Shown: positions 53,215 through 61,851 of the stretch, one piece after another
Layout of the letters: the number at the start of each line of letters is the position of its first letter
How positions within the stretch are numbered: the first letter of the stretch is position 1
Origin: an uncultured Candidatus Saccharibacteria bacterium
GTDB lineage: Bacteria > Patescibacteriota > Saccharimonadia > Saccharimonadales > Saccharimonadaceae
NCBI GenBank assembly: GCA_934725355.1
Contig: CAKVAO010000001.1
Location: 62,001 to 126,000 of the forward strand
Length of the DNA stretch: 64,000 nt
Reading direction: 5' to 3'
Translations under genes and position numbers: made by a program
Notes under the pieces: generated by a model
What the model was told of the DNA's origin: nothing
Databases searched by the model: none
The model's input: only the letters and a program-made list of their open reading frames with translations

Positions 53215-53903
53215 TTAGAATGTTTTGGTTGAACGGCAATGACGGCCGCATAAACATGCTCGACACCTATTCTACGAAGTAATGCTGCGGCTGTATTAAG
53301 TGTAGAACCAGTTGTCCAGATATCGTCAATTAGCAACACGGAGTGGGGTGGGGTGCTGGTGTTATGAATTGCTAGCGAATGCTTGATTTTAGTTTTACGG
53401 TCAATATAACTGGCGCCGTGCTGCGTGTGGTTATTTGTGCGTATGAGTAATTTACTGATCGGTTTATGATAATATCGCGATAATTCATCAGCAACCAACT
53501 TCATGTGATCAAAACCGCGGGTGCGGATGTGGTTGTTGATAGTTGGTATATAGGCAATTTGTTGAAAATCCCAGGTCGATGGGATTGCGCTCGTTAAAAG
53601 ACCAGCTATGATAGCGGCTGATTCACGCTCACTGTGAAATTTATAGTCGCCAATTAAGCGCTGTAGGGCGCCTGAGCGCTCGTCTACGGCGATTATATCG
53701 TAAAGTTGATTAATAGAGCGTTTGCGACATTTCTTGCAAAGTGCACTGCTAGGCGTGACATAGTTGCAATATACACAATGTCGATAAGGTCGACGCAAAG
53801 TGTTATAAATACAACGTTCGCAGAGTGTTGAGCCTACAACACCACAACCCTTGCATATATGGGGTGCAACTATGGATAAAGCGGTGTCTAACAGGCTAGT
53901 CAT
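53205..53903 (-). CDS. comF: ComF family phosphoribosyltransferase-like protein
   Basis: 232 residues. N-terminal zinc-ribbon-like part with CKGC, CERC, CVYC and CKKC pairs, then a PRTase fold with the PRPP motif VLLIDDIWTTGSTL (about 190-203). ComF is linked to DNA uptake (natural transformation) in several bacteria. Here the cysteines are kept, in contrast to the primase. Monocistronic. Confidence 0.9.
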   Translation of the reverse strand: MTSLLDTALSIVAPHICKGCGVVGSTLCERCIYNTLRRPYRHCVYCNYVTPSSALCKKCRKRSINQLYDIIAVDERSGALQRLIGDYKFHSERESAAIIAGLLTSAIPSTWDFQQIAYIPTINNHIRTRGFDHMKLVADELSRYYHKPISKLLIRTNNHTQHGASYIDRKTKIKHSLAIHNTSTPPHSVLLIDDIWTTGSTLNTAAALLRRIGVEHVYAAVIAVQPKHSNKK

Positions 53904-54007
53904 TGTATTTATTACAGCAAAATTACTATTAACTATATTGTAGTTATAGGGGTTATTAGATATAATTATGTCATAAACGCTATATATTTGCGAGATAAAG
54001 GAGGAGA

Positions 54008-54490
54008 ATGGCGAGAGGACAACAAGACGACTTGTTGATGGATAATTTAGATGATCTAACTAAGGATCTATTCCGTGATGATGATCAACCAGCCGAGCCT
54101 GTAGCACCCGTTGCAACACAGCAGCCAATTGCTGATAAGACAGATGACGATACATATGACACCGTACCGGGCCAACTAGCAGTCGACGTATACGAGACTC
54201 AGGACAAATTGATTATTAAGGCACGTACAGCTGGTGTAAACCGTAATGATCTAGATGTCAGTATTGCTGATGGTGTGTTAACAATTAGTGGTACTTTGAA
54301 TAGCGGTGATGACGCAGAGGCTACTCATTGGCACATCCAAGAATGTTATTGGGGTGAATTTAGCCGTACATTAGTACTACCTGTAGCCGTCAAAGAAGAC
54401 GAAGTGTCAGCCGTTCTAAAGGATGGTGTTCTAACTATTAGCTTTAACAAGGTAAAGCAGGAACAGGCACGTCGTATTCAGATTCAATAA
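54008..54490 (+). CDS. Hsp20 small heat shock protein
   Basis: 160 residues. An acidic, Gln/Pro-containing N-terminal 50 residues, then the alpha-crystallin domain (about 55-150) with LIIKARTAGVNRNDLDVSI and the closing DGVLTISF. An ATP-independent holdase. AAAGGAGGAGA ribosome binding site and TATAAT about 45 bp upstream. No CIRCE element is seen. Confidence 0.92.
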   Translation: MARGQQDDLLMDNLDDLTKDLFRDDDQPAEPVAPVATQQPIADKTDDDTYDTVPGQLAVDVYETQDKLIIKARTAGVNRNDLDVSIADGVLTISGTLNSGDDAEATHWHIQECYWGEFSRTLVLPVAVKEDEVSAVLKDGVLTISFNKVKQEQARRIQIQ

Positions 54491-54509
54491 AATTCTGAGG
54501 CTGATAATA

Positions 54510-54545
54510 GGCAAACAGCAGGGTTATCGCCCTGCTGTTCTTTGG
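54510..54545 (+). terminator. Terminator of hsp20
   Basis: AACAGCAGGG / CCCTGCTGTT with loop TTATCG, followed by CTTTGG; the T-run is weak. Confidence 0.7.
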
Positions 54546-54608
54546 TCTCAGCTAGATTAATATTTACTAGTATTTGTCTGCAGCTATTTTATAGCTATAT
54601 TGTAATAA

Positions 54609-54648
54609 TTAAATAAGAGCAGATTGACTGCTCTGCTCTTATTTAATT
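54609..54648 (-). terminator. Terminator of the pilin array
   Basis: AATAAGAGCAG / CTGCTCTTATT arms around a short loop; A/T runs on both sides. Lies just after the last pilin-like gene. Confidence 0.75.
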
Positions 54649-54655
54649 GATAGTA

Positions 54656-55099
54656 TTAACTTAAGATATTTGCAATTAATAGACCCACTGTGGCGCCGCT
54701 ATCTGTAGCACCGCTACCAACGATTTGGACAATCCAATTAACTATAGCATAGCCTAGGATTGCGACTACTAGACCGACTATAGCGTACAAGATGGTATTT
54801 TTAGCATCCTTTACGCGAGTGTTATCGCCACCCGATAGGACGTATCGAATGCCGCCGTAAATCATCATGAAGATAGCTAGAACACCAACGACAAATAGCA
54901 TTAAGTTGATAGCCTTCGGGATGATTGCGTTTGCGCCACCGAATAAATCAGTTGGCTGACCCTCGCCTCGATACGGTCCACTAAATACATCAGGCAAAGC
55001 GAGAGCACCTACAGGTGTGATGGTGAATAATGAACTTAGTAGACCTAAACCAAAACCTAAGATAGATTTAGTTAGGACTGATTTTTTAGTTCTTGCCAT
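54656..55099 (-). CDS. VirB2-like T4SS pilin, paralogue 8
   Basis: 147 residues. N-terminal signal-like helix (about 9-33), then the two-helix pilin unit: NLMLFVVGVLAIFMMIYGG, a short polar loop SGGDNTRVKDAKNT and ILYAIVGLVVAILGYAIVNW. It differs from the others by a Gly/Thr-rich C-terminal tail of about 20 residues. CAGGAG ribosome binding site, 18 bp after the previous pilin gene. Assigned by the shared pattern with neighbours and the T4SS_pilin family layout. Confidence 0.8.
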   Translation of the reverse strand: MARTKKSVLTKSILGFGLGLLSSLFTITPVGALALPDVFSGPYRGEGQPTDLFGGANAIIPKAINLMLFVVGVLAIFMMIYGGIRYVLSGGDNTRVKDAKNTILYAIVGLVVAILGYAIVNWIVQIVGSGATDSGATVGLLIANILS

Positions 55100-55117
55100 C
55101 TTGACTTTCTCCTGATA

Positions 55118-55522
55118 CTAGCTCCACAGACCAACAACCCAGTTGACTACAGCGTAAGCAATGATTGCTACAACTAGACCAACAATGGAGTAAATCAAAG
55201 TGTTCTTAGCACTCTCAACCTGACTCTTGTCGCCATGAGCGGTGGCATAACGAATACCTGAGAAGATAATCATGATTACCGATAGAATACCCACGATAAA
55301 TAGCATGGTGTTAATGACGGTATTAACAATACTGTTGCTGTCGCCAAACAAGTTATTAGGTGTACCATTGCCTTTACCACAGTTAACGCCGACACCTAGA
55401 TCTGGGTTGCTAGTATCGCAGTTTGCAGCGTAGGTTGGCGCAGTTGCAAAGCTAGCTACAGTTAGAGCTAGGGTGATTACAGCTAACGCGCCCATCTTGA
55501 TACGATTGAATGTCTTTTTCAT
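55118..55522 (-). CDS. VirB2-like T4SS pilin, paralogue 7
   Basis: 134 residues. Signal peptide (about 1-32, ending ATAPTYAAN), two Cys in the mature N-terminus (NCDTSN and VNCGKG) that could form a disulphide, then two helices separated by the loop AHGDKSQVESAKNT. It has its own AT-rich TATAAT-like promoter region and GGAAAGG ribosome binding site after a 58-bp gap. Confidence 0.82.
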   Translation of the reverse strand: MKKTFNRIKMGALAVITLALTVASFATAPTYAANCDTSNPDLGVGVNCGKGNGTPNNLFGDSNSIVNTVINTMLFIVGILSVIMIIFSGIRYATAHGDKSQVESAKNTLIYSIVGLVVAIIAYAVVNWVVGLWS

Positions 55523-55580
55523 TGGATTCCTTTCCTATATTATATTATATATTATAACTAAAACTCTAGATATTTCAATG

Positions 55581-55955
55581 TTAGAAGCGACTCATTACCC
55601 AGTTTACTATCGCATAGGCGGTAATTGATATAACTAGACCAACAACTGAGTAAATCAAAGTGTTTTTAGCGCTCTCAATCTGTGATTTATCACCATGCGC
55701 AGTAACATAACGTATGCCAGAGTATATAATCATGGCAACCGATAGAATACCTACGATAAATAGCATGGTGCTAATGATGGTGTCGGTTAGATCGTTAACG
55801 CTTTTACCGGAATTGGCTGTGCTGCTTACTTTGGTTAATGCGCTGCTGGCTTCAGTAGTGCCGCCTGAGGCGTAAGCGTTTAGCGTACCTGTCGCTATGC
55901 TTGTAGCGGCTAACGTAATGGTTGCCAGACTGGTCTTTATTAAATTACGTATCAT
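55581..55955 (-). CDS. VirB2-like T4SS pilin, paralogue 6
   Basis: 124 residues. Signal peptide (about 1-30), Ser/Thr-rich mature N-terminus, then FIVGILSVAMIIYSGIRYV, loop TAHGDKSQIESAKNT and a second helix ending NWVMSRF. 110 bp of its coding DNA is identical to the next gene. GGAAAGGAC ribosome binding site; 25 bp from paralogue 5. Confidence 0.82.
   Translation of the reverse strand: MIRNLIKTSLATITLAATSIATGTLNAYASGGTTEASSALTKVSSTANSGKSVNDLTDTIISTMLFIVGILSVAMIIYSGIRYVTAHGDKSQIESAKNTLIYSVVGLVISITAYAIVNWVMSRF
55660..55769 (-). repeat. 110-bp identical segment, copy 1
   Basis: Identical base for base to 56059-56168, offset 399 bp. Encodes the first pilin helix, the cytoplasmic loop and the start of the second helix. 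Flanking sequence is clearly diverged. Confidence 0.9.
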
Positions 55956-55979
55956 ACGGATAGTCCTTTCTGGTGTTTA

Positions 55980-56345
55980 TTAGAATAGCCCTAGTACCCA
56001 GTTCACTACAGCGTAAGCAATGATCGCTATAACTAGGCCAACAATTGAATAGATTAGGGTGTTTTTAGCGCTCTCAATCTGTGATTTATCACCATGCGCA
56101 GTAACATAACGTATGCCAGAGTATATAATCATGGCAACCGATAGAATACCTACGATAAATAGCATGGTATTAATAACAGTATCGATAACCCCGTTAAAGT
56201 CTTTCCCGGAATTGGCTGCGTTGGTAGTAGTATTTATACCATTGTTAATACTATCCTTCGCACCTGCTGCATTTACTATTGGCGCTGGTAACATTGTCGT
56301 AGCTATTGCTAGCAATGCGGTAAAACTTAAAAGAATCTTTTTCAT
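55980..56345 (-). CDS. VirB2-like T4SS pilin, paralogue 5
   Basis: 121 residues. Signal peptide (about 1-26, ending APIVNAAG), an Asn/Thr-rich stretch, then the same helix-loop-helix as paralogue 6, ending NWVLGLF. TACAAT at 56352-56357 lies 6 bp before the ATG, so this gene starts a second, leaderless transcript within the array after a 100-bp gap. Confidence 0.83.
   Translation of the reverse strand: MKKILLSFTALLAIATTMLPAPIVNAAGAKDSINNGINTTTNAANSGKDFNGVIDTVINTMLFIVGILSVAMIIYSGIRYVTAHGDKSQIESAKNTLIYSIVGLVIAIIAYAVVNWVLGLF
56059..56168 (-). repeat. 110-bp identical segment, copy 2
   Basis: Second copy of the segment at 55660-55769, in the neighbouring pilin gene. Confidence 0.9.
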
Positions 56346-56445
56346 AATGCTATTGTATAATATTTTAACCAGTCTGTCATTAAAACAGCTAAGCTACTTC
56401 AACTTATAGCAATTGAATGTCTAGCTTGTGAATATGTTGCGTGGA

Positions 56446-56826
56446 CTATAACTTGTCTAATACAAATTTCACAATAGCGTAAGCCGAGACTGACACTACT
56501 AGCGCTACGACAGCATAAATGATTATATTCTTAGCTCTAGTTACTTGATCGGATTTGCCAGCTGATGTGACATAGGTCAGGCCGCCGTATATTATTACAG
56601 CTACTGCTAGAATACCGATTACCATCAGCATGGTACTAATGACATTGCTCCAAAAATTGCCCATTGTAGTGTCACTGCCGCTACGAAAGTCAGAACAGAC
56701 AGAAGACGAATTATCGCCAGCCTGAGCGCAGGGGTCGAGTTTTGCCGCTCGTACGACTGGCGAAAATCCTAATACAGAGGCTGTAATAGTCAAAAGTGCT
56801 GCTAAAAATGTTAAACTCTTCTTCAT
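56446..56826 (-). CDS. VirB2-like T4SS pilin, paralogue 4
   Basis: 126 residues. Signal peptide (about 1-27, ending VVRAAK), two Cys in the mature N-terminus (DPCAQ, SVCSD), then two helices with loop SAGKSDQVTRAKNI. ATG overlaps the stop of paralogue 3 (TAATG). Last gene of the first pilin transcript. Confidence 0.82.
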   Translation of the reverse strand: MKKSLTFLAALLTITASVLGFSPVVRAAKLDPCAQAGDNSSSVCSDFRSGSDTTMGNFWSNVISTMLMVIGILAVAVIIYGGLTYVTSAGKSDQVTRAKNIIIYAVVALVVSVSAYAIVKFVLDKL

Positions 56827-57137
56827 TAGTGTATATTGTCCAATACCCAGGTGATTATACTATATGCTGAAATCGACACGACTAAACCAACAATGGCGTA
56901 GGTCAATGTCATACGTGCTTGCTTATTCTTGCTGGAGTCGCCATTGGAAGTTAAAAACTTTATCGAGCCAACAAGAATCATTACGACGCTAATGAATCCA
57001 ATTAAGAAAAATACCGTACCTATCGTTTTTTGCAGAATAGTGTCAGCGCCAACATTTGGTATATTGACATCTTTATTTACGCCAGCTACGTTGATGGTTG
57101 CTGCGATGGCGCGAGATGATTCGGTAATTACTGTCAT
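56826..57137 (-). CDS. VirB2-like T4SS pilin, paralogue 3 (no signal peptide)
   Basis: 103 residues. The only member without an obvious signal peptide: a polar N-terminus with a DVNIPNVGAD segment, then two helices separated by SNGDSSKNKQARMT. The ATG directly follows the stop of the upstream gene, with TTAGGAG overlapping that gene's end. Confidence 0.78.
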   Translation of the reverse strand: MTVITESSRAIAATINVAGVNKDVNIPNVGADTILQKTIGTVFFLIGFISVVMILVGSIKFLTSNGDSSKNKQARMTLTYAIVGLVVSISAYSIITWVLDNIH

Positions 57138-57581
57138 CTATGCTCCTAACCTCGATACTAAGAAGCCGATAAATACTGACGCCATAGTAGCAATAACCAT
57201 ACCGATAATCGCCTTGAAAATTGTGTCTTTGGCGCTAGCTAGTTTACCTGGTTCGCCTTGGGATATCATATAGCTAATACCACCCCAGATAACAAAGCCC
57301 AGAGCAACTAACGATGATACGCGAACGGCGATATCTACAACATTTAGAATAATGGTTGTAACCACAGAACCAAGGTCAGCTTGGCCTCTAGTCATTACCA
57401 CGGTTCCACCTTCGCACTGTAAGCCACGATACCAATTAGGGAATCCTAAGAAATTTGATGTAGCAGTACAGTTATCAGCCATAACTGGTGTACTGGTGGA
57501 CAATGATGTAAATCCCAGTACTGCTAATGTCGTAATAGACAGCACAGCTAGCTTAGCGAACATGCGTTTAATAGTGATCAT
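57138..57581 (-). CDS. VirB2-like T4SS pilin, paralogue 2
   Basis: 147 residues. Signal peptide (about 1-35), a mature N-terminus with two Cys (DNCTAT, LQCEGG), then two helices with loop SQGEPGKLASAKDT and the ending LVSRLGA. More diverged than the central paralogues. Overlaps its upstream neighbour by TAATG. Confidence 0.78.
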   Translation of the reverse strand: MITIKRMFAKLAVLSITTLAVLGFTSLSTSTPVMADNCTATSNFLGFPNWYRGLQCEGGTVVMTRGQADLGSVVTTIILNVVDIAVRVSSLVALGFVIWGGISYMISQGEPGKLASAKDTIFKAIIGMVIATMASVFIGFLVSRLGA

Positions 57582-57958
57582 TAGTTGAATAGTCCTCCTG
57601 GTACCAAGAAGTTGATGATAGCAAACATGCCAACATACAATATTAATGCGACTACGGCATTGCGAATTACACTGATTCCTTGTTCGGCGCGACCTTTATT
57701 GCCGCCGCTAGAGCTGTAAAGGATTGCGCCATATACCACGCCACCAATAATGGCGATCACCACAGCAGCTGATACCCAGTTAAAAATCGTGACAAATACG
57801 CTGACAATAGTTCCTTTGCCGTCACCTTGACAGCCCCAGTTGAAAGTCGTGCCATGCTGAGTATTGCAATCTGCGGCGTAGGCAGGTAAGGATAATGCAA
57901 AAGGCGCTATAGTTGCTATCGCAGCCACGATTGCATTTTTTATCTTACCACTAATCAT
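57581..57958 (-). CDS. VirB2-like T4SS pilin, paralogue 1
   Basis: 125 residues from ATG 57958, chosen because it gives a clean signal peptide (ending LPAYAADC) and because TATGAT lies 6 bp upstream; an in-frame ATG at 57985 would add nine codons. Two Cys (DCNTQ, WGCQG) and two helices with loop SSSGGNKGRAEQG, ending LVPGGLFN. First gene of the array, divergent from the TrbL-like gene. Confidence 0.78.
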   Translation of the reverse strand: MISGKIKNAIVAAIATIAPFALSLPAYAADCNTQHGTTFNWGCQGDGKGTIVSVFVTIFNWVSAAVVIAIIGGVVYGAILYSSSGGNKGRAEQGISVIRNAVVALILYVGMFAIINFLVPGGLFN

Positions 57959-58032
57959 ATTTACATCATAAACTAATTTATCCATAAACGCAACGTTGAG
58001 TTTTTAGTGGTTATACTTTAGTATAATAACAT

Positions 58033-60630
58033 ATGAAATGGCGGTGGCAGCGAGGGCGTAGTCTACTATTCTTTATAGTGGTAGCATTTTTTGGTGGTGT
58101 CATTAGCTTATCAATGATGACTGGTACAGTTAGCGCTAAGAAAGCCGACCAGCTAACCAAAGCAGAGGCGCAGCGCTGTGTCAAAACCTATGATGGTAAA
58201 AAATGGGGTGGCTTTCAAGGTTCTGCGTATCAGGATATGCATACGACAATGTCATCAACGTATAAGCTGTGTTTTGACTCTTTCTCACCTGCGTTTAATT
58301 CATTAAATGTTGATTCTTATAAGAGGAGCCTAGATGTAAACACCATACCGTGTACACCATTTAAGAAAAATGCACCTGGAGATCAGGAGTGGGATGGCAT
58401 GTATATTGAATGTACCAATGCTAAATCTGTGCTTGAAAAATTCAATAACGATGATATAAACAAGAAAATAAAAAATGCTATTTGCGAGCAGCAAACCGGC
58501 GATAAAGCTACATCATGTAAAGATGATGCATTTAGGCTTCCTTTAGATATCAAGACTGCGCAGAGTGAATGTTCTAAGAAAAAAGGTGACAGCAAATACC
58601 AGTGTATCGCAGATAAACTCAATAAATTTAATTCAGCAGGCTATACCATAGACGTTAATACGATCAAGAAAGCTTACGGGAAAGCTGTAAGCGATAATAA
58701 CAAAGAGCTAAAAAACACTGATGGCAATAGCACGATTGTCAGCGAAGCTACTAATCAAACTGATTGTGAGAGTGTTGGAGGTTTGTGGGTTAACGGGAAA
58801 TGTAATCCTAACCTTAATGCTAAAGCTACTGACATAACTGATGAAAACAGGAATGATTACAAAACTTGTAAAATAGGTACTTGGCTAGATTGGCTAATCT
58901 GTCCGACGACTATATTCTTAGGCTCAGTGTCGGATGGCTTTTATAACATGATCGATGGCCTGTTAGAGGTGAATTCTAGCATGTTTAATACAGACAGCGC
59001 TGCATATCACGTGTTTAGTGTGTTTCTACCGATTGCCAATATCTTGTTAGCTATTGCCTTTACCGTGATTATCTATTCTGAAGCCACTGGCAATGCTTTT
59101 GGCTCTATGTCTAACTATAGTGTAAAGAAGTTGCTGCCGCGACTGGTTGTGTTTGCTATAATGGTCAACTTATCGTGGTGGTTGTGTGCGGTAGCGGTAG
59201 ATATTAGCAATATCTTGGGTGCTAACTTGAAAGATTTCTTTGGCGGCGTTGGCATAGATGCCCTCAATAAGAGCGCTCTGAGCTGGACTAATGCTGCAGC
59301 TGACGCAAATGGTGGTTACCGTATAACAACGGTGAATATCGTAGCTGGAGCTACTATGGTTACACTAGGTACAATTGGCGGAGCAGCTGTGTTTGGTCAG
59401 CTAGCAACGCTAGGAATAATACTTTTAGTGGTTATATTTGCGCTAGCTATGACCTTTCTAATTTTGATCGTTCGTCAAGCGGGTGTAATTTTGTTATGTA
59501 TTTTAGCGCCAGCAGCAATTGCCATGGCTATACTACCGAACACTAGGAAGCTGTTTGAAAAATGGAAACAATGGATGCTAGCCATGCTGATTACCTATCC
59601 GGTCATTTCGTTAATTTATGGCGCATCGGATTTAGCGTCAAAAGTGTTAGCCTCGGCTGCTAGTAATGACGATTGGACGCTAGCGCTCGCATCGCAAGCT
59701 TGTAGAGTAATACCATTGATTGCTGCACCGTTTGCTATACTGGCATGTTTGAACGGTATCGGCGTCATGGGTGCGGCATTGGGTGGTTTTGCGGCGGGTC
59801 GCATATCGTCGCAACTTGGCAAGGCTGGTAAGCGCGGTAGGCAGGGCTATGAAAAGTCATGGGCGCATCGTCGAGTAGTACAAGGCCAGAGTGTGGTGGC
59901 TGGTGCTGTTGTGCATAATCGTGTATTAGGACGTTTTGCAGGAGCTAACACGCATGAGGCGGCTGCTAGATATGCCAACATGGAGAAGGAACGCTTTGAC
60001 GAAGGTGTAAACTTAGCAGGTGAAGGCTTAAAAGCGAATTATACCGCAGCTGAACGGCGTGAGATTGCTGTGACTGGCACATTAAATGGCCAAAAATTCG
60101 ATACATATCAGCGTGCAGCAGCCCTACGCGATCAGAAAGATAACATGACCGGCGCCGAGTATGATCAGATGATGGAGAACGTAGCTAGCGAGACAGCTAA
60201 TATGAAGCCAGGCCAGGTTAAGAGTACTGGCATGGATCGTTTGTCGTCTGAGGTGGCTGCGGCTGCGATTGATAGCAAGAAAGCTTCAATGGGTGCTGCG
60301 GATATAAACCGTATGATGGCAGGTGGTATGACTAAAGGTACTAAAGATAACAAGACGCTGGATTACAGCCAAGTAGCAGATGCGCGCAATCAATTCCTCT
60401 CTAGTCGCACCGAAGATGATTTACACGAGGCTACAGGTGAAGATGTGCGTGGATGGCAGCAATCATTATCGCGTGCGTATGAAAACGCTGGATATACAGT
60501 CAATGATGCTAAACAGGCATTTGATGATGACTTGCGCACGGTGGCAGAAAGCTATAAAGGGCGACTGGCGGCTGGTGCAACAACTCGCGTATCTGATGAC
60601 GTGCAGGTAGTGATTGATAGTATTAAATAA
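58033..60630 (+). CDS. TrbL/VirB6-like membrane component of the secretion system
   Basis: 865 residues. An N-terminal signal/anchor helix (about 10-33), an outer Cys-containing domain (about 35-290, at least ten Cys), a membrane block of about six helices (about 300-600) with the glycine/alanine-rich VRQAGVILLCILAPAAIAMAIL segment split over 485-510, and a cytoplasmic Arg/Ala-rich C-terminal domain (about 605-865). This layout matches TrbL/VirB6 channel proteins seen beside pilin genes in Patescibacteria. TATAAT 5 bp before the ATG, divergent from the pilin array. Confidence 0.8.
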   Translation: MKWRWQRGRSLLFFIVVAFFGGVISLSMMTGTVSAKKADQLTKAEAQRCVKTYDGKKWGGFQGSAYQDMHTTMSSTYKLCFDSFSPAFNSLNVDSYKRSLDVNTIPCTPFKKNAPGDQEWDGMYIECTNAKSVLEKFNNDDINKKIKNAICEQQTGDKATSCKDDAFRLPLDIKTAQSECSKKKGDSKYQCIADKLNKFNSAGYTIDVNTIKKAYGKAVSDNNKELKNTDGNSTIVSEATNQTDCESVGGLWVNGKCNPNLNAKATDITDENRNDYKTCKIGTWLDWLICPTTIFLGSVSDGFYNMIDGLLEVNSSMFNTDSAAYHVFSVFLPIANILLAIAFTVIIYSEATGNAFGSMSNYSVKKLLPRLVVFAIMVNLSWWLCAVAVDISNILGANLKDFFGGVGIDALNKSALSWTNAAADANGGYRITTVNIVAGATMVTLGTIGGAAVFGQLATLGIILLVVIFALAMTFLILIVRQAGVILLCILAPAAIAMAILPNTRKLFEKWKQWMLAMLITYPVISLIYGASDLASKVLASAASNDDWTLALASQACRVIPLIAAPFAILACLNGIGVMGAALGGFAAGRISSQLGKAGKRGRQGYEKSWAHRRVVQGQSVVAGAVVHNRVLGRFAGANTHEAAARYANMEKERFDEGVNLAGEGLKANYTAAERREIAVTGTLNGQKFDTYQRAAALRDQKDNMTGAEYDQMMENVASETANMKPGQVKSTGMDRLSSEVAAAAIDSKKASMGAADINRMMAGGMTKGTKDNKTLDYSQVADARNQFLSSRTEDDLHEATGEDVRGWQQSLSRAYENAGYTVNDAKQAFDDDLRTVAESYKGRLAAGATTRVSDDVQVVIDSIK

Positions 60631-60641
60631 AATCGTTAATG

Positions 60642-60669
60642 CTTGACGTCGACTATCCTAGCTATATAA
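60642..60669 (+). promoter_or_regulatory. Promoter of the lipoprotein gene
   Basis: TTGACG, 16-bp spacer, TATAAT (60664-60669). Confidence 0.7.
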
Positions 60670-60676
60670 TTTTAAG

Positions 60677-60699
60677 TATCAAGTATACTGAACTTGATA
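60677..60699 (+). promoter_or_regulatory. Palindrome at the start of the lipoprotein mRNA
   Basis: TATCAAGT, 7-bp spacer, ACTTGATA: perfect 8-bp arms beginning at about the predicted transcription start. Operator or 5' hairpin. Confidence 0.5.
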
Positions 60700-60729
60700 A
60701 AGAGTACACCATTAACTGAAAGGAACTAT

Positions 60730-61752
60730 ATGTCTGAGCGTATCAGCAATATCGGTGACAAAAATCATAATAGTAGTGCCTGGGAGAATTTGGAGTCTTC
60801 AAGTGCTAAGGAAGAGAAGAGAAATAAGTTTGGTAGAGCAGCCACGGCTATCGTGGCTGCTTTTTCATTGGCGGCTGGTCTTCCTGCCTTGTCGGCATGT
60901 GGATCATCGAATGAAACTAAGCCTAGCAGTTCGTCATCACAAACTATCGATAACAAGACAAACAATAACAAGACAGACGATAACAAGGCAAACAACGATA
61001 AGGCGAATGAGGGCGATGAAAACCAGAATCACTACAACCCGCATCGCATGACGTATCTACTAAATGGCCAAGTTGGCGGTGAAGCAAAAGTTACATTCTC
61101 TGGTAAATTAGCGGAAAAATTTGATGTAACTGATTTTGCTAAGAATATGGAAAAGGGTTTAAAGGCAGCTGGTGCTGAACCGTATGATGTATCGAGAGAT
61201 CGAAGTCCTTGGGCTGTTATCGACCTTAAAAACCCTAAGAAAACTAAATATGACAATGGCAATACCGATCATTCAGCGATATATGTAACTTTGGAAGATG
61301 TCAATAAGGGTGTTGGAGAGTATAATTGTGCATTCAATCAAAAGAACAATAGCGACGTTGCTAGTGCCTGCGACATAAAGATTTGGGCTAGAAACATAGT
61401 CTACAATAATGTAGACGACCCTAGTACTTTGTATGCGTACGCCGCAACTGCCGGAGGCTTCATTGAAGGTCATTATGAAACATACGCCAATAATGATCTG
61501 AAACAGATTGTAGCCACATACGAGAACGATGATCCTAACGAATATGTGGGTGAATATATTCATAGCGCCTTAAAGATTATCAAGAAGAATCCAGATGGAA
61601 ATCTGCACATGAGTAGCGAAAAAGATTGGAGTAATATTGATGATAATAAAGTTGCTCTTGTAAATATAGTATATTCTGACGATAACCCAAGTAATGACTA
61701 TGTCGAGAGCTTGTTGAACAGTGACGACATAAAGATAGAGTTTGAAAACTAA
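60730..61752 (+). CDS. Secreted lipoprotein of unknown function
   Basis: 340 residues from ATG 60730 (GAAAGGAAC upstream; an upstream TTG is in frame but unlikely). A long polar start of about 36 residues precedes a signal helix and the lipobox LSAC with Cys57. Next comes an Asn/Asp/Lys-rich linker with four 5-residue repeats (DNKTN, NNKTD, DNKAN, NDKAN) and a folded domain (about 115-340) with three Cys or so. Position after the TrbL-like gene suggests a surface part of the secretion or adhesion apparatus; this is inference. Confidence 0.75.
   Translation: MSERISNIGDKNHNSSAWENLESSSAKEEKRNKFGRAATAIVAAFSLAAGLPALSACGSSNETKPSSSSSQTIDNKTNNNKTDDNKANNDKANEGDENQNHYNPHRMTYLLNGQVGGEAKVTFSGKLAEKFDVTDFAKNMEKGLKAAGAEPYDVSRDRSPWAVIDLKNPKKTKYDNGNTDHSAIYVTLEDVNKGVGEYNCAFNQKNNSDVASACDIKIWARNIVYNNVDDPSTLYAYAATAGGFIEGHYETYANNDLKQIVATYENDDPNEYVGEYIHSALKIIKKNPDGNLHMSSEKDWSNIDDNKVALVNIVYSDDNPSNDYVESLLNSDDIKIEFEN
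60949..61008 (+). repeat. Four 15-bp tandem repeats in the lipoprotein linker
   Basis: Units of 15 bp starting at 60949, 60964, 60979 and 60994, all containing GATAA- or AATAA-like CAAGRC cores; in frame, encoding five residues each. Length may vary between strains. Confidence 0.75.
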
Positions 61753-61774
61753 TTATAGTAATTAATAGAGCGGG

Positions 61775-61806
61775 ATAAAGCGAGCTAGTCTCGCTTTATT
61801 AATTTG
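61775..61806 (+). terminator. Terminator of the lipoprotein gene
   Basis: ATAAAGCGAG / CTCGCTTTAT with loop CTAGT, then TAATTTG. Confidence 0.8.
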
Positions 61807-61851
61807 GCTGATTTATGCTAATATAATAAACATAGAATCAAGGGTAGGTGG

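Noticed and set aside
60949..61008. CRISPR-like array
   Set aside because: Repeats are 15 bp, contiguous without spacers and in frame with a coding region. No Cas genes occur in the window.
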